Source: Dermatemys mawii
Taxonomy: Eukaryota; Chordata; Testudines; Dermatemydidae
Direction of reading: 5' to 3'
DNA: 64,000 bases
Assembly (NCBI GenBank): GCA_007922305.1
Contig: ML677365.1
Coordinates: 17,899,512 to 17,963,511 of the forward strand
The position numbers were made by a program, and so were the translations under genes. Positions within the stretch are counted from its first letter, which is position 1; every line of letters starts with the position of its first letter. The notes below the pieces were generated by a model. It saw only the letters and a list, made by a program, of their open reading frames with translations, searched no databases and was not told where the DNA came from. This document shows, piece after piece, positions 1 through 12,200 of the stretch.

Positions 1-105
1 TAATTACGCAGACACTAATAAGAGGTCAAAATTACACAGCTCTTAACATAAAGAGGGCAGATTTCAGAGCTGAAAAACTGCAGACACGAAAAAACATCAT
101 TTTAC

Positions 106-290
106 CGTTTATTCGTATAGACCCAGCATTACGGACGGCATCATCTTTGATTTCCTTCACAACCACCTTTACTGTCGAGATCACATCTGGCCAGATACCA
201 TCAGTAACTTTCACTCTTACATTATAAGTCCCTGTTGGGGTACCTTCTTTAATACTCAGCAAACCTGAGTTATCATTGAGGATAAAGTAC
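106..290 (-). CDS. Exon 20: membrane-proximal region before the EGF/LamG block
   Basis: 185 nt, phase 2 to phase 1, acceptor TTCTGTTGCAG, donor GTAAAA. It encodes [37 protein letters not shown] and [18 protein letters not shown]. The E-I-x-D-D-A-V-x-N-A/S-G-S-I/L-R pattern is conserved in type III cadherins just before the EGF/laminin-G block. The next exon lies beyond the left edge. Confidence 0.9.
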
Positions 291-3200
291 CTGCAACAGA
301 AATTACGTGAAAGGAAAAGGCAAAGAATAAGTTCTGTTCAATCAGGTCAAGACCAGATTTTGTGGAGAATTCCCCTGGTGTAAAGCTGACAGGCATAACA
401 GATCTACCACCTCACCTCTGGTGAAAGGAGAGCAAGGAGCCAGGGTGGAGCAGAACTATGCTACACTCATCCTCCATTGGTGCAAATCCTTAGTATAGAT
501 GCACTGGTATAAAAAAAGTGACTTGCAGTGCTGCAGCTCCCCCTCTGCCAAAACAGCCAAGTTGCACTGTTGCAAGTCACCTCTGTTTTGCACTGATGCA
601 AACCCCATCAACTTATCTACACTGGGAGCAAAACCCCATAAATCTTATCTACACTGGGAGCAAAAGTTCTTTTTTTAAATTTGTCATCTGTTTTGTCAGG
701 TCATTTTCTTTTTCAAATACCTTGAAGCAAAAGCTCCCAGTGTAGACAAGACCTCAAAAACTAAGTGGGGGCACCAAAACACCACTTCTCCAGGGGTGGA
801 GCAGCGTGTTAGGAAACTGTATTTAGGCTCTGGACTAATGGCACTGATACTGGATAAGACTGTACACAGGGACTATGGAATGGCATTCCAGTTCATTAGT
901 CAGGCGACTGTGCATAGTAGAAGGCTCTTAACAGAGTGGGATCCTAAGATGTCACAAAGGCCAAAGATAACCATTGCTAATGAATTGTCCAAATCCAGCA
1001 GCTGTACCCTCATTCCTGGCAATATTCAATTACCCTTGAAATTACATTTCCCCCTTTCCCTCATCAAAATCCCACACTGCATCCACAATCCTTCTGAAAA
1101 AGGATGAAGGAATCCCAACTTCCTTCTGACTACATCAATGCAACTCCTTAATTGGCCAGAGAAGCTTTTGGTTGCCCATGGAGTGATTAAAGGCACTCTG
1201 CTTGTCAGGGGATGAGCACTTCATCTCAAAAATTGCTAGCCTAAACAGCAACTGACTGAGGAGCAAACTGGAGCTGGCCACATGATGGTGTATAATGTGG
1301 CACACTATGTAGGAATGGGGTTTGCACACAAATTAGAGTCCACACAATCCCCTCTGGCATGCAAGTTCTCAGAGAAAGTTTAAATATTTTCTTTTTTAAA
1401 ATTTGTCATCCATTTTGTCAGATCATTTTCTTTCTCAAATACCTTGATGCTTTTCCTTCAAATTGGTAGGTCTTGTGATCCCAGTCATCATTGTCTGGTG
1501 TGTGAACCTGGCCCAGTACAGTTGTGGGTAAGACACCTATCACAATTAAACATATGAATTACATAACTGAAAAGTATCCGACATTTATACACACGTATAT
1601 AAACAAACATGCAATTATAATTTTGCTGGCTTTCCTTAACTCTAAAATCTCTATGTCAGTACTTGGGATGGAATTAAAGGCAGTACTGTAATGATTTATG
1701 AATACTGTATGTTGGCCTGGTTATTGGGGTGTTTTCTGTATGAGGATATTGGTTAATTTGAAAAAACAGGCAGGAAAGAAAAGAAGGGCTCAGGATAAGC
1801 CACCTCTGAACCATTAGCTTTGATTACTGTCTCAAGCCAGTCTGCAAAATTGGTTTGGACCAGAACAGGAAAAGGCCCGTGAACACAGAAAGTTTAAAAG
1901 AACTCTGGCTGGATTAAAAAGGATACTCAAGAACAGGGCATTCATTGAGACAGGATCTCGGTAAAGAAGTTAGTCCTGCCTAGGTTACCATCAGAGAATG
2001 GTAACACAGAAGAAAACGTAGAACATTTTAAAAATCTTGTTTCTCTTAAAGTGTTACTATTGCCAATACTTGTGCTTGAAGAAGGCTGTTCAGTCACTGA
2101 AGACCACTGTCACAGGCTCCCGACAGGAAGAACCACAGGTGTCTGAACTCAGTTGGGCTTCCAGGATAAGAACGGTGGATACACAGGGTACTGTACCTCA
2201 GTCTAAGAGTAGGAGCACTGTAAAAATCGAGTCCCGAGATAAGTAAAGACCCAGAGCACGACACCTGAGGTGGTCCACTCAGAGAAATCAGAAAAGAGCT
2301 AGAGATACAGCTAGCCCTATAACCGTAACAGTGGTTATTTGATAAATATAATTTGCAATAGCCATTACATAGGACATAATATTATATACTGATGTTAAAC
2401 CCCATGAAGTACCTGAACACAACAGGCAACATGAAATGCAAAGCATTCCTTACTTTATCATGTGTCACAACCTCAATGTATGTACGTCTTTTTTATTTAA
2501 ATAGACTTAAGCCAAAAAAGCCTCTCATTTAAGCTCACAGGAGTTGATAAAACAAAAAAACTTCCAAAACAGACTCCAACAAGAAGCTAAGCAACTGGAA
2601 TTAATTTTCAAATTGGACACTATCAACCAAGGGCTAAACAGCGATTGTGAATGGCTTTGTCATTACATTAATTGATTGCATTTCCCTAGTTAATTTCCCT
2701 TCAAAAGTTCTTATCACTTGTCAGACAGAGAGCCACTACAAAAGGTTTTTTTTCCTTTCTCCTGCTGATAATGGCCCATCCAAACTAAACAGCCTCTTAG
2801 AATTGGTATGGTAATGTACAACTTTTTTTGCTTTCTGTGTATATAAATGCGTCTTACTTCTGTTCCAGTCTATGCATCCGATGAAGTGGGCTACAGCCCA
2901 CGAAAGCTTATACTGAAATAAACTGGTTAGTCTCTAAGGTGCCACAAGTATTCCTCGTCTTAAAACAGACTAATTTATCTTGTGAAGTACAGCAACTGGT
3001 GTCCAAAATTCACTGGAACTAAATTTGAGAAATCCAATATTCCATCATTGCAGTCTAAGAACAGACCCTTGAGGACTCCCAGCAATGACCAAGGCCTTTT
3101 GTGCCATTAGCAGCTACACAAAATCTCACTTTGAACATCAAACTAAACTTTATAACAAGCACACATCAAGTATAGCTGTCCAATACACTGGCACTATCTA

Positions 3201-6200
3201 TATATAAACATCTTATAACATATCATCTTGTCAGCTCTACTACATATACCTAGGAAGTAGGGCTGCAAGCGATTAAAAAAAATTAATCACAATTAATCGC
3301 ACTGTTAAATAACAGAATACGATTTATTAAAATATCTTCAGATGTTTTCTACATTTTCAAATATATTGATTTCAATTACCACACAGAATACAAAGTGTAC
3401 AGTGCTCACTTTATTTTTGATTACAAATGTTTGCAAAAAGACAAAAGAAATAGTATTTTTCTATTCACCTAATACAAGTACTGTAGTGCAATCTCTGTCA
3501 TGAAAGTTAAACTTACAAATATAGAATTATGTACAAAAATACTGCATTCAAAAATAAAACAATGTAAAATTTTAGATCTTGCAAGTCCACTTAGTCCTGC
3601 TTATTGTTTAGCCAATCGCTCAGACAAACAAGTTTGTTTACATTTGCAAGAGATAATGCTGCCCGCTTCTTGTTTACATCACCAGAAAGTGAGAACAACC
3701 ATTTATATGGCCCTGTTGTAGCCCACATTGCAAGATATTTACGTGCCAGATGCTCATGCTTCAACCACCATTCCAAGGGACATGCATCCATGTTGATGAT
3801 GGGTTCTGGTCGAAAACCATCCAAAGCAGTGCAGACTGACACATGTTCATTTTCATTATCTGAGTCAGATGCCACCAGCAAAAGGTTGATTTTCTTTTTT
3901 GGTAGTTTGGGTTCTGTAGCTTCTGCACAGAAGTGTTGCTCTTTTAAGACTTCTGCAAACACGCTCCATACTTCATACCTTTCAGATTCTGGAAGACACT
4001 TCAGATTTTTAAATCTTGGGTGGAGTGCTGTAGCTATCTTTACAAATCTCACATTGGTACCTTCTTTGCATTTTGTCAAATCTACAGTGAAAGTGTTCTT
4101 AAAACAAACAATATGTGCTGAGTCATCATCTGAGATTACCATAACAGGAAATATATGGCAGAATGTGGGTAAAACAGCAGGGGACATACAATTCTCCCGC
4201 AAGGAGGTCAGTCACAAATTTAAGTAATGCATTATTTTTTTAATAAGGTTCATCAACATGGAACCATGTCCTCTGGAATGGTGGCCAAAGCATGAAGGGG
4301 CATACGAATGTCTAGCGTAACTGGCACATAAATATCTTGCAATGATAAACCAACAGAGGGGCCTCTGGATGATACAGATACAAAAGGAGCACTTAAAGAT
4401 GATAAAATCATTGCAGAGAAACTAAATGAATTCTTTGCTTCAGTCTTTACGGCTGAGGATGTTAGGGAGATTCCCAAACCTGAGCCATCTTTAGTAGGTC
4501 ACAAATCTGAGGAATTGTCACAGACTGAAGTGTCACTAAAGGAGGTTTTGGAATTAATTGATAAACTTAACAATAACAAGTCACCGGGACCAGATGGCAT
4601 TCATTCAAGAGTTCTGAAATGTGAAATTGCGGAACTATTAACTATGGTTTGTAACCTGTCCTTTAAATCAGCTTCTGTACCCAATAACTGGAAGATAGCT
4701 CATGTAATGCCAATATTTAAAAAGAGCTGTAGAGATGATCCCGGCAATTTCAGACTGAAGAGTCTAACGTCAGTATTGGGCAAATTAGTTGAAACAATAG
4801 TAAAGAATAAAATTGTCAGGCACATCAAAGAACATAAATTGTTGGGCAAAAGTCAACACGGTTTCTGTAAAGGGAAATATTGTCTTACTAATCTATTAGA
4901 GTTCTTTGAAGCAGTCAACAAACATGTGGCCAAGGAGGATCCAATGGACATAGTGTACTTAGATTTCCAGAAAGCCTTTGACAAGGTCCCTCACCAAAGG
5001 CTCTTATGTAAATTAAGTTGTCATGGGATAACAGGGAAGATCCTTTCATGGATTGAGAACTGGTTAAAAGACAGGGAACAAAGGGTAGGAATAAATGGTA
5101 AATTTTCAGAATGGAGAGGGATGGAGAATGGTGTTCCCCAAGGGTCAGTCCTCGGACCAATCATAAATGATTTGGAAAAAGGAATAAACAGTGAGATGGC
5201 AAAGTTTGCAGTTGATACTAACCTGCTCAAGATAGTTAAGACCAAAGCAGACTGCGAATAACTTAAAAAAGATTTCACAAAACTAAGTGATTGGGCAACA
5301 AAATGGCAAATGAAATTTAATGTGGATAAATATAAAGTAATGCACACTGGAAAAAATAACCCCAACTATACATACTATACGATGGGGGCTAATTTAACTA
5401 CAACTAATCAGGAAAAAGATCTTGGAGTCACTGTGGATAGTTTGTTAAAGGCATCCATGCAGTGTGTAGCAGCAGTCATAAAAGCAAACAGAATATTAGG
5501 AATCATTAAAAAAGGGATAGAGAATAAAACAGAAAATATCTTATTGCCCTTATATAAATCTTGAATACTGCATACGGATGTGGTTTCCTCATCTCAAAAA
5601 CGATATACTGACATTAGAAAAAATTCAGAGAAGGGCAACTAAAATGATTAGGGGTTTGGAACAGATCCCATCTGAGGAGAGATTAAAGAGGCTAGAACTT
5701 TTCAGCTTGGAAAAGAGGAGACTAAGGGGGGATATAGTAAAGGTATAAAAAATTATGAGTGTTGTGGAGAAAATGAATAAGGAAAAGGTATTTACTTGTT
5801 CCCATAATAGAAGAACTCGGGGCCACCATTTGAAATTAATGGGCAACAGGTTTAAAACAATAAAAAGAAGTTCTTCTTCATATAGCACATAGTCAACCTG
5901 TGGAACTCCTTGTCTGAGGAGGTTGTGAAGGCTAGGACTATAACAGGGTTTAAAAGAGACCTGGATAAATTCATGGAGGTTAAGTCCATTAATGGCTATT
6001 AGCCAGGATGGGTAAGGAATGGTGTGCCTAGCCTCTGCTTGTCAGAGGGGGGTGATGGATGGCAGGAGAGAGATCACTTGATCATTACCTGTTAGGTTCA
6101 CTCACTCTGGGGCACCTGGCATTGGTCACTATCAGTAGACAGGATACTGGGCTGGATGAACCTTTGTTCTGACCCAATACGGTTATTCTTATGTTCTACA

Positions 6201-9200
6201 AAAGTGCCATGTAAATGCCTGTTCTCACTTTCTGGTGACATTGTAAATAAGAAGAGGGCAGCATTATCTCCTGTAAATGTAAACAAACTTGTTTGTCTGA
6301 GCCATTTGTGGAACAAGAAGTAGAACTGAGTGGACTTGTAGCCTGTGAAGTTTTAAATTGTTTTGGTTTTGAGTGCAGTTATGTAATTTTAAAAAATCTA
6401 CATTTGTAAGTTGCACTTTTAGGACAAATAGATTGTACTACTGTACTTGTATGAGGTGAATTGAAAAATAGTATTTCTTTTGCTTATTTTTACAGTGCAG
6501 ATATTTTTAATCAAAATATACACTTTGATTTCAATAACACATAATACAAGATATATATGAAAATATAGAAAAACATCCCAAATATTTAATAATTTCAATT
6601 GGTATTCTATTGTTTAACAGTGCAATTAAAACTGCCACTCAATTTTTAAAATCACGATTCTTTTTTTTTTTAAAAATAATCGCATGAGTTAACTGAGATT
6701 AATTGACAGCGCTACTAGGAAGTGAAGTCAAATTCCTCCTGATCAGGAACACTAATTAGAGGGTATGCCATGTGACCAGAGGCACAAGGTGAGATTTCAG
6801 GAGGAGCAGCAGTTCGACACCACACAGATGCAAGCCCCACAGTTACAGCATAACTTATTTATATATAAGACGAGAAAGACTTTGTAGCACCTTAGAGACT
6901 AACCAGTTTATAGTCGCTAAGGTGCTACAAAGTCTTCCTCGTCTTATTTACAGATACAGACTAACACAGCTGCTAATCTTAAACTTATTTATATAGTTTA
7001 TTCTGCTTTGCAGCTTATGTAAGGCAACTGGGGACTGCAGGAGATCATCAGGGAGTGGGAAGCTGAGGGTGAGGGAAGGTGCCCTCATGATGGCTGCAAT
7101 GAGCGAGGGAGGGCACGAAAAGCAGCAGCCACGGAAGATTTTTTCTATTTCTATTTTTGGGCAGTTCAAGGCTTGCATTAACTTTTCAGAGGGTACAGAT
7201 GGTTCATATTCAGGTTCACATTTAAAATATTAACTAAACAACATGTCAGATTAATTTAACCTCAAATTTCAAGCAATCTCTCAGGGTTTTCAGATATGAA
7301 TCCAGATCACAGCCCTTGACAACATTATTAAATTAACAACATCAGTATAAAATAGATCAAGCTATTTTGTAATTTAAGAGCAACAAAATAGCATCTGAAA
7401 ACCTTTTACTTAAGTTTTATAAGTGTACATAAGATTAAAACCCTCTGTCAGCCCCAAATTCAATCTCCTCCACACACCAGTTAACTCCATCCCCTGGGAC
7501 CAGACCTTACACACCAAGTTTAAATTCTAATCAACCTTTTGGCAGAGCTGCATTACCCACCGAAATACAAATGTATCATGGAAAGCAGCTCTTGTGGAAT
7601 GGGACAGATCCCTCCAAATTGCACACCTGCTGCTCATGGTCTGAGTATAGCCCAGTGAAATAAGCTCCAAATCAATTACCATCATAGCAGTAGACGAGGC
7701 ATTCCATGTAGCCAGCAGAATGAGGATGATCATTTCGGTCCCCAATATTAACAGTTAACGTGTTGGTTGAGCTCATAGGAGGAATCCCGCTGTCAGTAAT
7801 CAGAATGGGCAGGTAAAACACCTTGTGCACTTCTCTGTCAAAGGTATGCAGTGCAGTGAGCAGTGCACTTCCATTGCTGAAATCCTGCAAGTTAAAGTAA
7901 GTTACGCTGCCAAAGTCGCTGAGTAAGTGAAAAGAGAAAGGCCCTCCATTAGCAGCAGTGTCTCTGTCTCTAGCATATAACAAAGTAGAAGTCTTGTTCA
8001 TTCGGACAATTTGCGGTGAAGCAGTGTTTTCCCAGATGATTGGGTTATACTGAGCCTCAAACTCTGGCCCGTTGTCATTCACATCCTGTAGAGTCACAAG
8101 AACAGTGGCACTGCCAGTCAGCCGAGGTTGTCCCATGTCAGTGGCAATGACCACAAGGTGGTGCTGTGTCATAGCCTCATGATCCAACAATCCTGCAACT
8201 ACAATCCAACCATCATTACCCACAGAGAACTGTCCACTTGGGTCAGACCTGTTTATCAGATGATACATAAACTTTCCATTCAGCCCTGAATCTAAATCAA
8301 CAGCAGAAACCTGCACCACTTTAGTGCCGAGAGGCACATCTTCAGCCAGAGCCATCACTTCATAGAACGGGGGATAAAACACAGGGGCATGGTCATTGGA
8401 ATCCTCCACATAGACAACACAGTGAGCAATGCTGAAGAAATCAGTGTCTTCGGCTTTCACAGTCAGGTTAAACACCCTCTCATGAGGTTTCTCAAAGTCT
8501 AGGGGTTTCCGCAACCGAATAGTTCCACGTTTGTTGATTTTATCTGTCTCTATGGAGAATTTATGATCATCATCCCCATCAAGGATGCTGAACGTCACCA
8601 CAGCATTTTCTCCTTCATCTCTGTCCGAAGCAGATACCACTGTGATCTCAATGTTGATACTTGCATTTTCAGAGACAAAAGCTGTATACATCTTCTGCGT
8701 AAAGACTGGAGCGTGGTCATTTATATCAGACACCAAAATGGTGGCAGTGCCTGTCCCAGTGAGTCCACCTCCATCCCTTCCTTCAACCATCACTAGATAC
8801 TTATCTTCCTTCTCCCGGTCCAAGGATCCGAGCACAGTACAGATGGTGCCCGTAACTGGGTTGATTGAAAACAAGTTGAGGCTGATTTCATTTTGGACAT
8901 TTTGAATAATTCTATAAGTTAATACTGCATTCTTCCCAGCTTTGGGGTCATCGAGGTCTACGGCATTCATTTCCATTACGGTGGTGTCTGCTGGGGAATC
9001 TTCAGAAACCTGCCCCATGAAGCAGCCCTCTGACATGCAAAGGAAAAGAGGTGGGTTGTCATTCACATCTCTGACCTCTACGATTACATCTGCAAAGCCA
9101 GTTAGTCCCTCTCCATTTTCATCTGTAGCAAGGACAAGAAAGCGCCATATGGATCTCTTTTCACGGTCTAGCTTTTTGTTTGCATAGATCTCTCCTGTGT

Positions 9201-12200
9201 ACTCGTTGATGCAGAACTCACTATTGGCCCCGTGTCCATGTAAAGAGTAGCAAATGGCACTCTGGTCAGCTTCTTGATCAGGGTCAGTTGCAGAAACCTA
9301 GAACGAACCACAGGAGCGGTGAGAGAGAGAACGGGAAATTCACTGTACTTCTAACTGCAAGCTGCAGTATTATGGAGGCCTACTAAAGAACATGCCCCTA
9401 TATTGTAACAGTTAAGAGTAAGCATCAGTTGGCTTAAGTCATTTGGGTCTTTCTGCAAAGGTTACAGCTGTGCTGGAGAAATAAGCTGATTGTATTTAGG
9501 GAGACTAATGCATTCTGCTTGCAGAAAAAGCTACGTGGAAGTAACAGTAAAAAGCAACTGAACAAGTATTTGCAATGAGATCCTGTGGAAGTTGAACTAA
9601 ATGAGCAAATGGAAATTGATTCATAGGAGCAGACAGGAGGGGTTAGAAACTGGACAGAGTTTGGGTCTTGTCTTCCTTATACTTCTCTGATGGGGAAATC
9701 ACCACGTACGATCCTTGGCACTTCCACTGTGTCTTCTCACTCAGAGATCTCAAAGAACCTTACAAATACTGATGAACACCCAAGTAAAGTAGGTATATAT
9801 CCCCATTTTACAAATATGGAAATGAAGTCAGTGACAAGAGGAAGTGATTTGCCCAAGGTCACAAAGGAAACCTGTGACAGCCGAGAAGAGAAAACTGATC
9901 TTCTAACTTTCAGTCCCATGTCTCAACCACAAGTCTATCTCCCCTTTGCACTTTTCTTACCATGGGTTGGTAGGTTTGTTTACATTTATACTGGCTAGTA
10001 ACTAATGTTATTACCTAGTTCCAGCCACCACACATTTTGTTTAATCTATTCTATAAAAAGAATGTAGATAGCTGGAAAACATGGAAGACAGAAGGATACC
10101 AGAATCTTACAGATTCCAGGTGTCAGGGTTCACCCTCTTCTGATGAGATCTGGCTCTCAGTAACTGATGTAACTATGCATGGTCAAACTGAATAACAATT
10201 TAAATTTACCCTCAAAAAATCCCTTCTCTCTGCTTCATGCAAACTGATTTACCTTTAGAACCACAACAGGCAGATCTGTAAGTTCCTCCAACACACTGCC
10301 ATAGTACTCATTGTTAGTGAACACTGGAGCTTCGTCATTCTTATTGATTACATTGATGGCAATGAGTGTGTGATTCTCCCACTTCCCATCAGAGGCAACA
10401 AGCTGGAGCTCATAACGCTGCTCTTGTTCATAGTCCAGACACTGAGTAATGAAGATGGTTCCCACTTCAGGTTCAACATCAAACGCTCCTTTTGCATTTC
10501 CTGATGTAATCTGATACCTCAGTTTGGCATTTGCACCTGTATGAAACAGCAAATGTTTACTTACTGCTAGTATAGAATTCGATACCATACTTCTCAAAGC
10601 ACTCAGTAAAGCTGAAGCAGACATTTATCAATGTGATGCGTAGTTTGACTTGCATGCAATAGGCCAAAATTTTCAAGAGACAAGTACTTGTATTATGCCT
10701 TAACAAAAAAGTAACTGTAGTCAGAAACATGTATGTGAAAGTGTGAGTAAGACAGAGAGAAACAAATAACTGCAGAGTTTTGTGTTTGTAAACACAGTTA
10801 TATGTACAAGCATAGTTATTCCATTTTGTTGATTAATTTTAGCCCTACACGTCTAATGTGCATTCATTTGCTGATACTGAAAATAATGTAGTGTTATTAA
10901 AGACTTTTGTTTAATAGTTTTTTTCCCCTGATGTTAAAGCCAAACATCTGTTGTTGCTACACTCTCATTTTTATGGTGGTGCCAAAATCTCAAAAGAACC
11001 GGAAGATTTCAAAAGACCATTTGTTTTCAAAATATATTCCATATATACGATCCTAGTTATTTTCTTTTACATTGTTGAAAATGTTTGGAAACATGGGAAA
11101 GTGATAAGCTATTTTTCTTTGAAAAGGAAAAAAAGGAAGAAACATGTCAAGATACTAGATATATTGAAGCTGTTTTGATTGTTAGAATCAAGTTCACTCC
11201 ACTTAGCACGGGGCAAAGAATCATTTTCCAGACAGAATATATAAGCTTTTAATATAAGAGGGGAAAAATATTTTCAACCTTTTAATTTACTATGAAATGT
11301 CTTATCCATACATTACTGAAGTGATATGAGCAGCAATTCATAAGAGTCAGAAAAAAACCTGCTGTATTTCAGATGTTTGAACATGAAAGAGTTAGGCCTC
11401 AGTTGTAACCCACCTATCAAAGTGACTAACAAGTTGTTCTGGGTTTTTTTTGCAAATTCTCAACTACAGCACTATGCTCCAAGTTGTCTCTGTCCTCCTC
11501 TACCAACAACCAAACTAAGAGTAACATTCAGCATATCACCACTGAAAAGAAGAATTGTGAGGATTTACATGTCTGTTGTTTTAAAATAAAAGGATCACTA
11601 TTATATTATTCTACAGAGTGGAAACTTGAGTAGATTACTAAGAGTTCTTGACATATTTAAGCCAGAGAGATTCTTCTCCTTTTCAAACTATTGAAATCCA
11701 TTTAAAGTTTCTCTTTAATGCAATCAATCTCCGGATTAAAGCAGAAAATCATTAGCTCACAAGAGAAATCATTATTGTGGTGGATGCTGCATTACTCAAA
11801 AGCACTGAAAAATATAGGAGAAGTATGTTTACACACCTTCATCTTCATCATTTGCTGTTACTGTCACAACAGCACATCCAACTTCCTTGTCCTCCTCTAT
11901 ACTGATTTCATATACTGGGTGAGGGAAAGCAGGAGCATTGTCATTGACATCACTGACAAAAATCTTCACATATGCTGTATCTGAAAAAGGAGACATAAAA
12001 TGAAGATTTAGATTACAGAGACCCGAGTTACTTGTGGGATGGCCTAACCTATCCCTGAAGAAGAGCTCTTTGTAAGCTTGAAGGCTTGTCTCTCTCACTC
12101 ACAAAAGTCGGTCCAATAATCTGTGAAACATTCCATGAAAAACTCCACTTCTACCAATGGCAGTGGAACCCTTTCTTAGGCCATGGTTACACTGGCACTT

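Larger units (their letters stand above)
3258..6714 (-). mobile_element. hAT element, inverted dimer of two 3' ends, interrupted by CR1
   Basis: It is flanked by a perfect 8-bp duplication, CTAGGAAG (3250-3257 and 6715-6722). Ends read TAGGGCTG... and its inverse, rich in ATTAATCG. The left half encodes on the minus strand a hAT transposase C-terminus (about 4202-3591) with [23 protein letters not shown] and [17 protein letters not shown]. The right half repeats that same C-terminal segment in inverted orientation (about 4255-4345 and 6196-6330). The element is therefore two 3' ends joined head to head, not a complete transposon. The junction lies near 4230-4255. Confidence 0.85.

Noticed and set aside
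3604..4227. 207-codon plus-strand open frame
   Set aside because: Antisense of the hAT transposase fragment; its translation has no family match, whereas the minus strand shows hAT motifs.
11829..12098. Extension of the exon 16 frame upstream of 11980
   Set aside because: The acceptor at 11981 and the phase from exon 15 define the exon; the extension is intronic.
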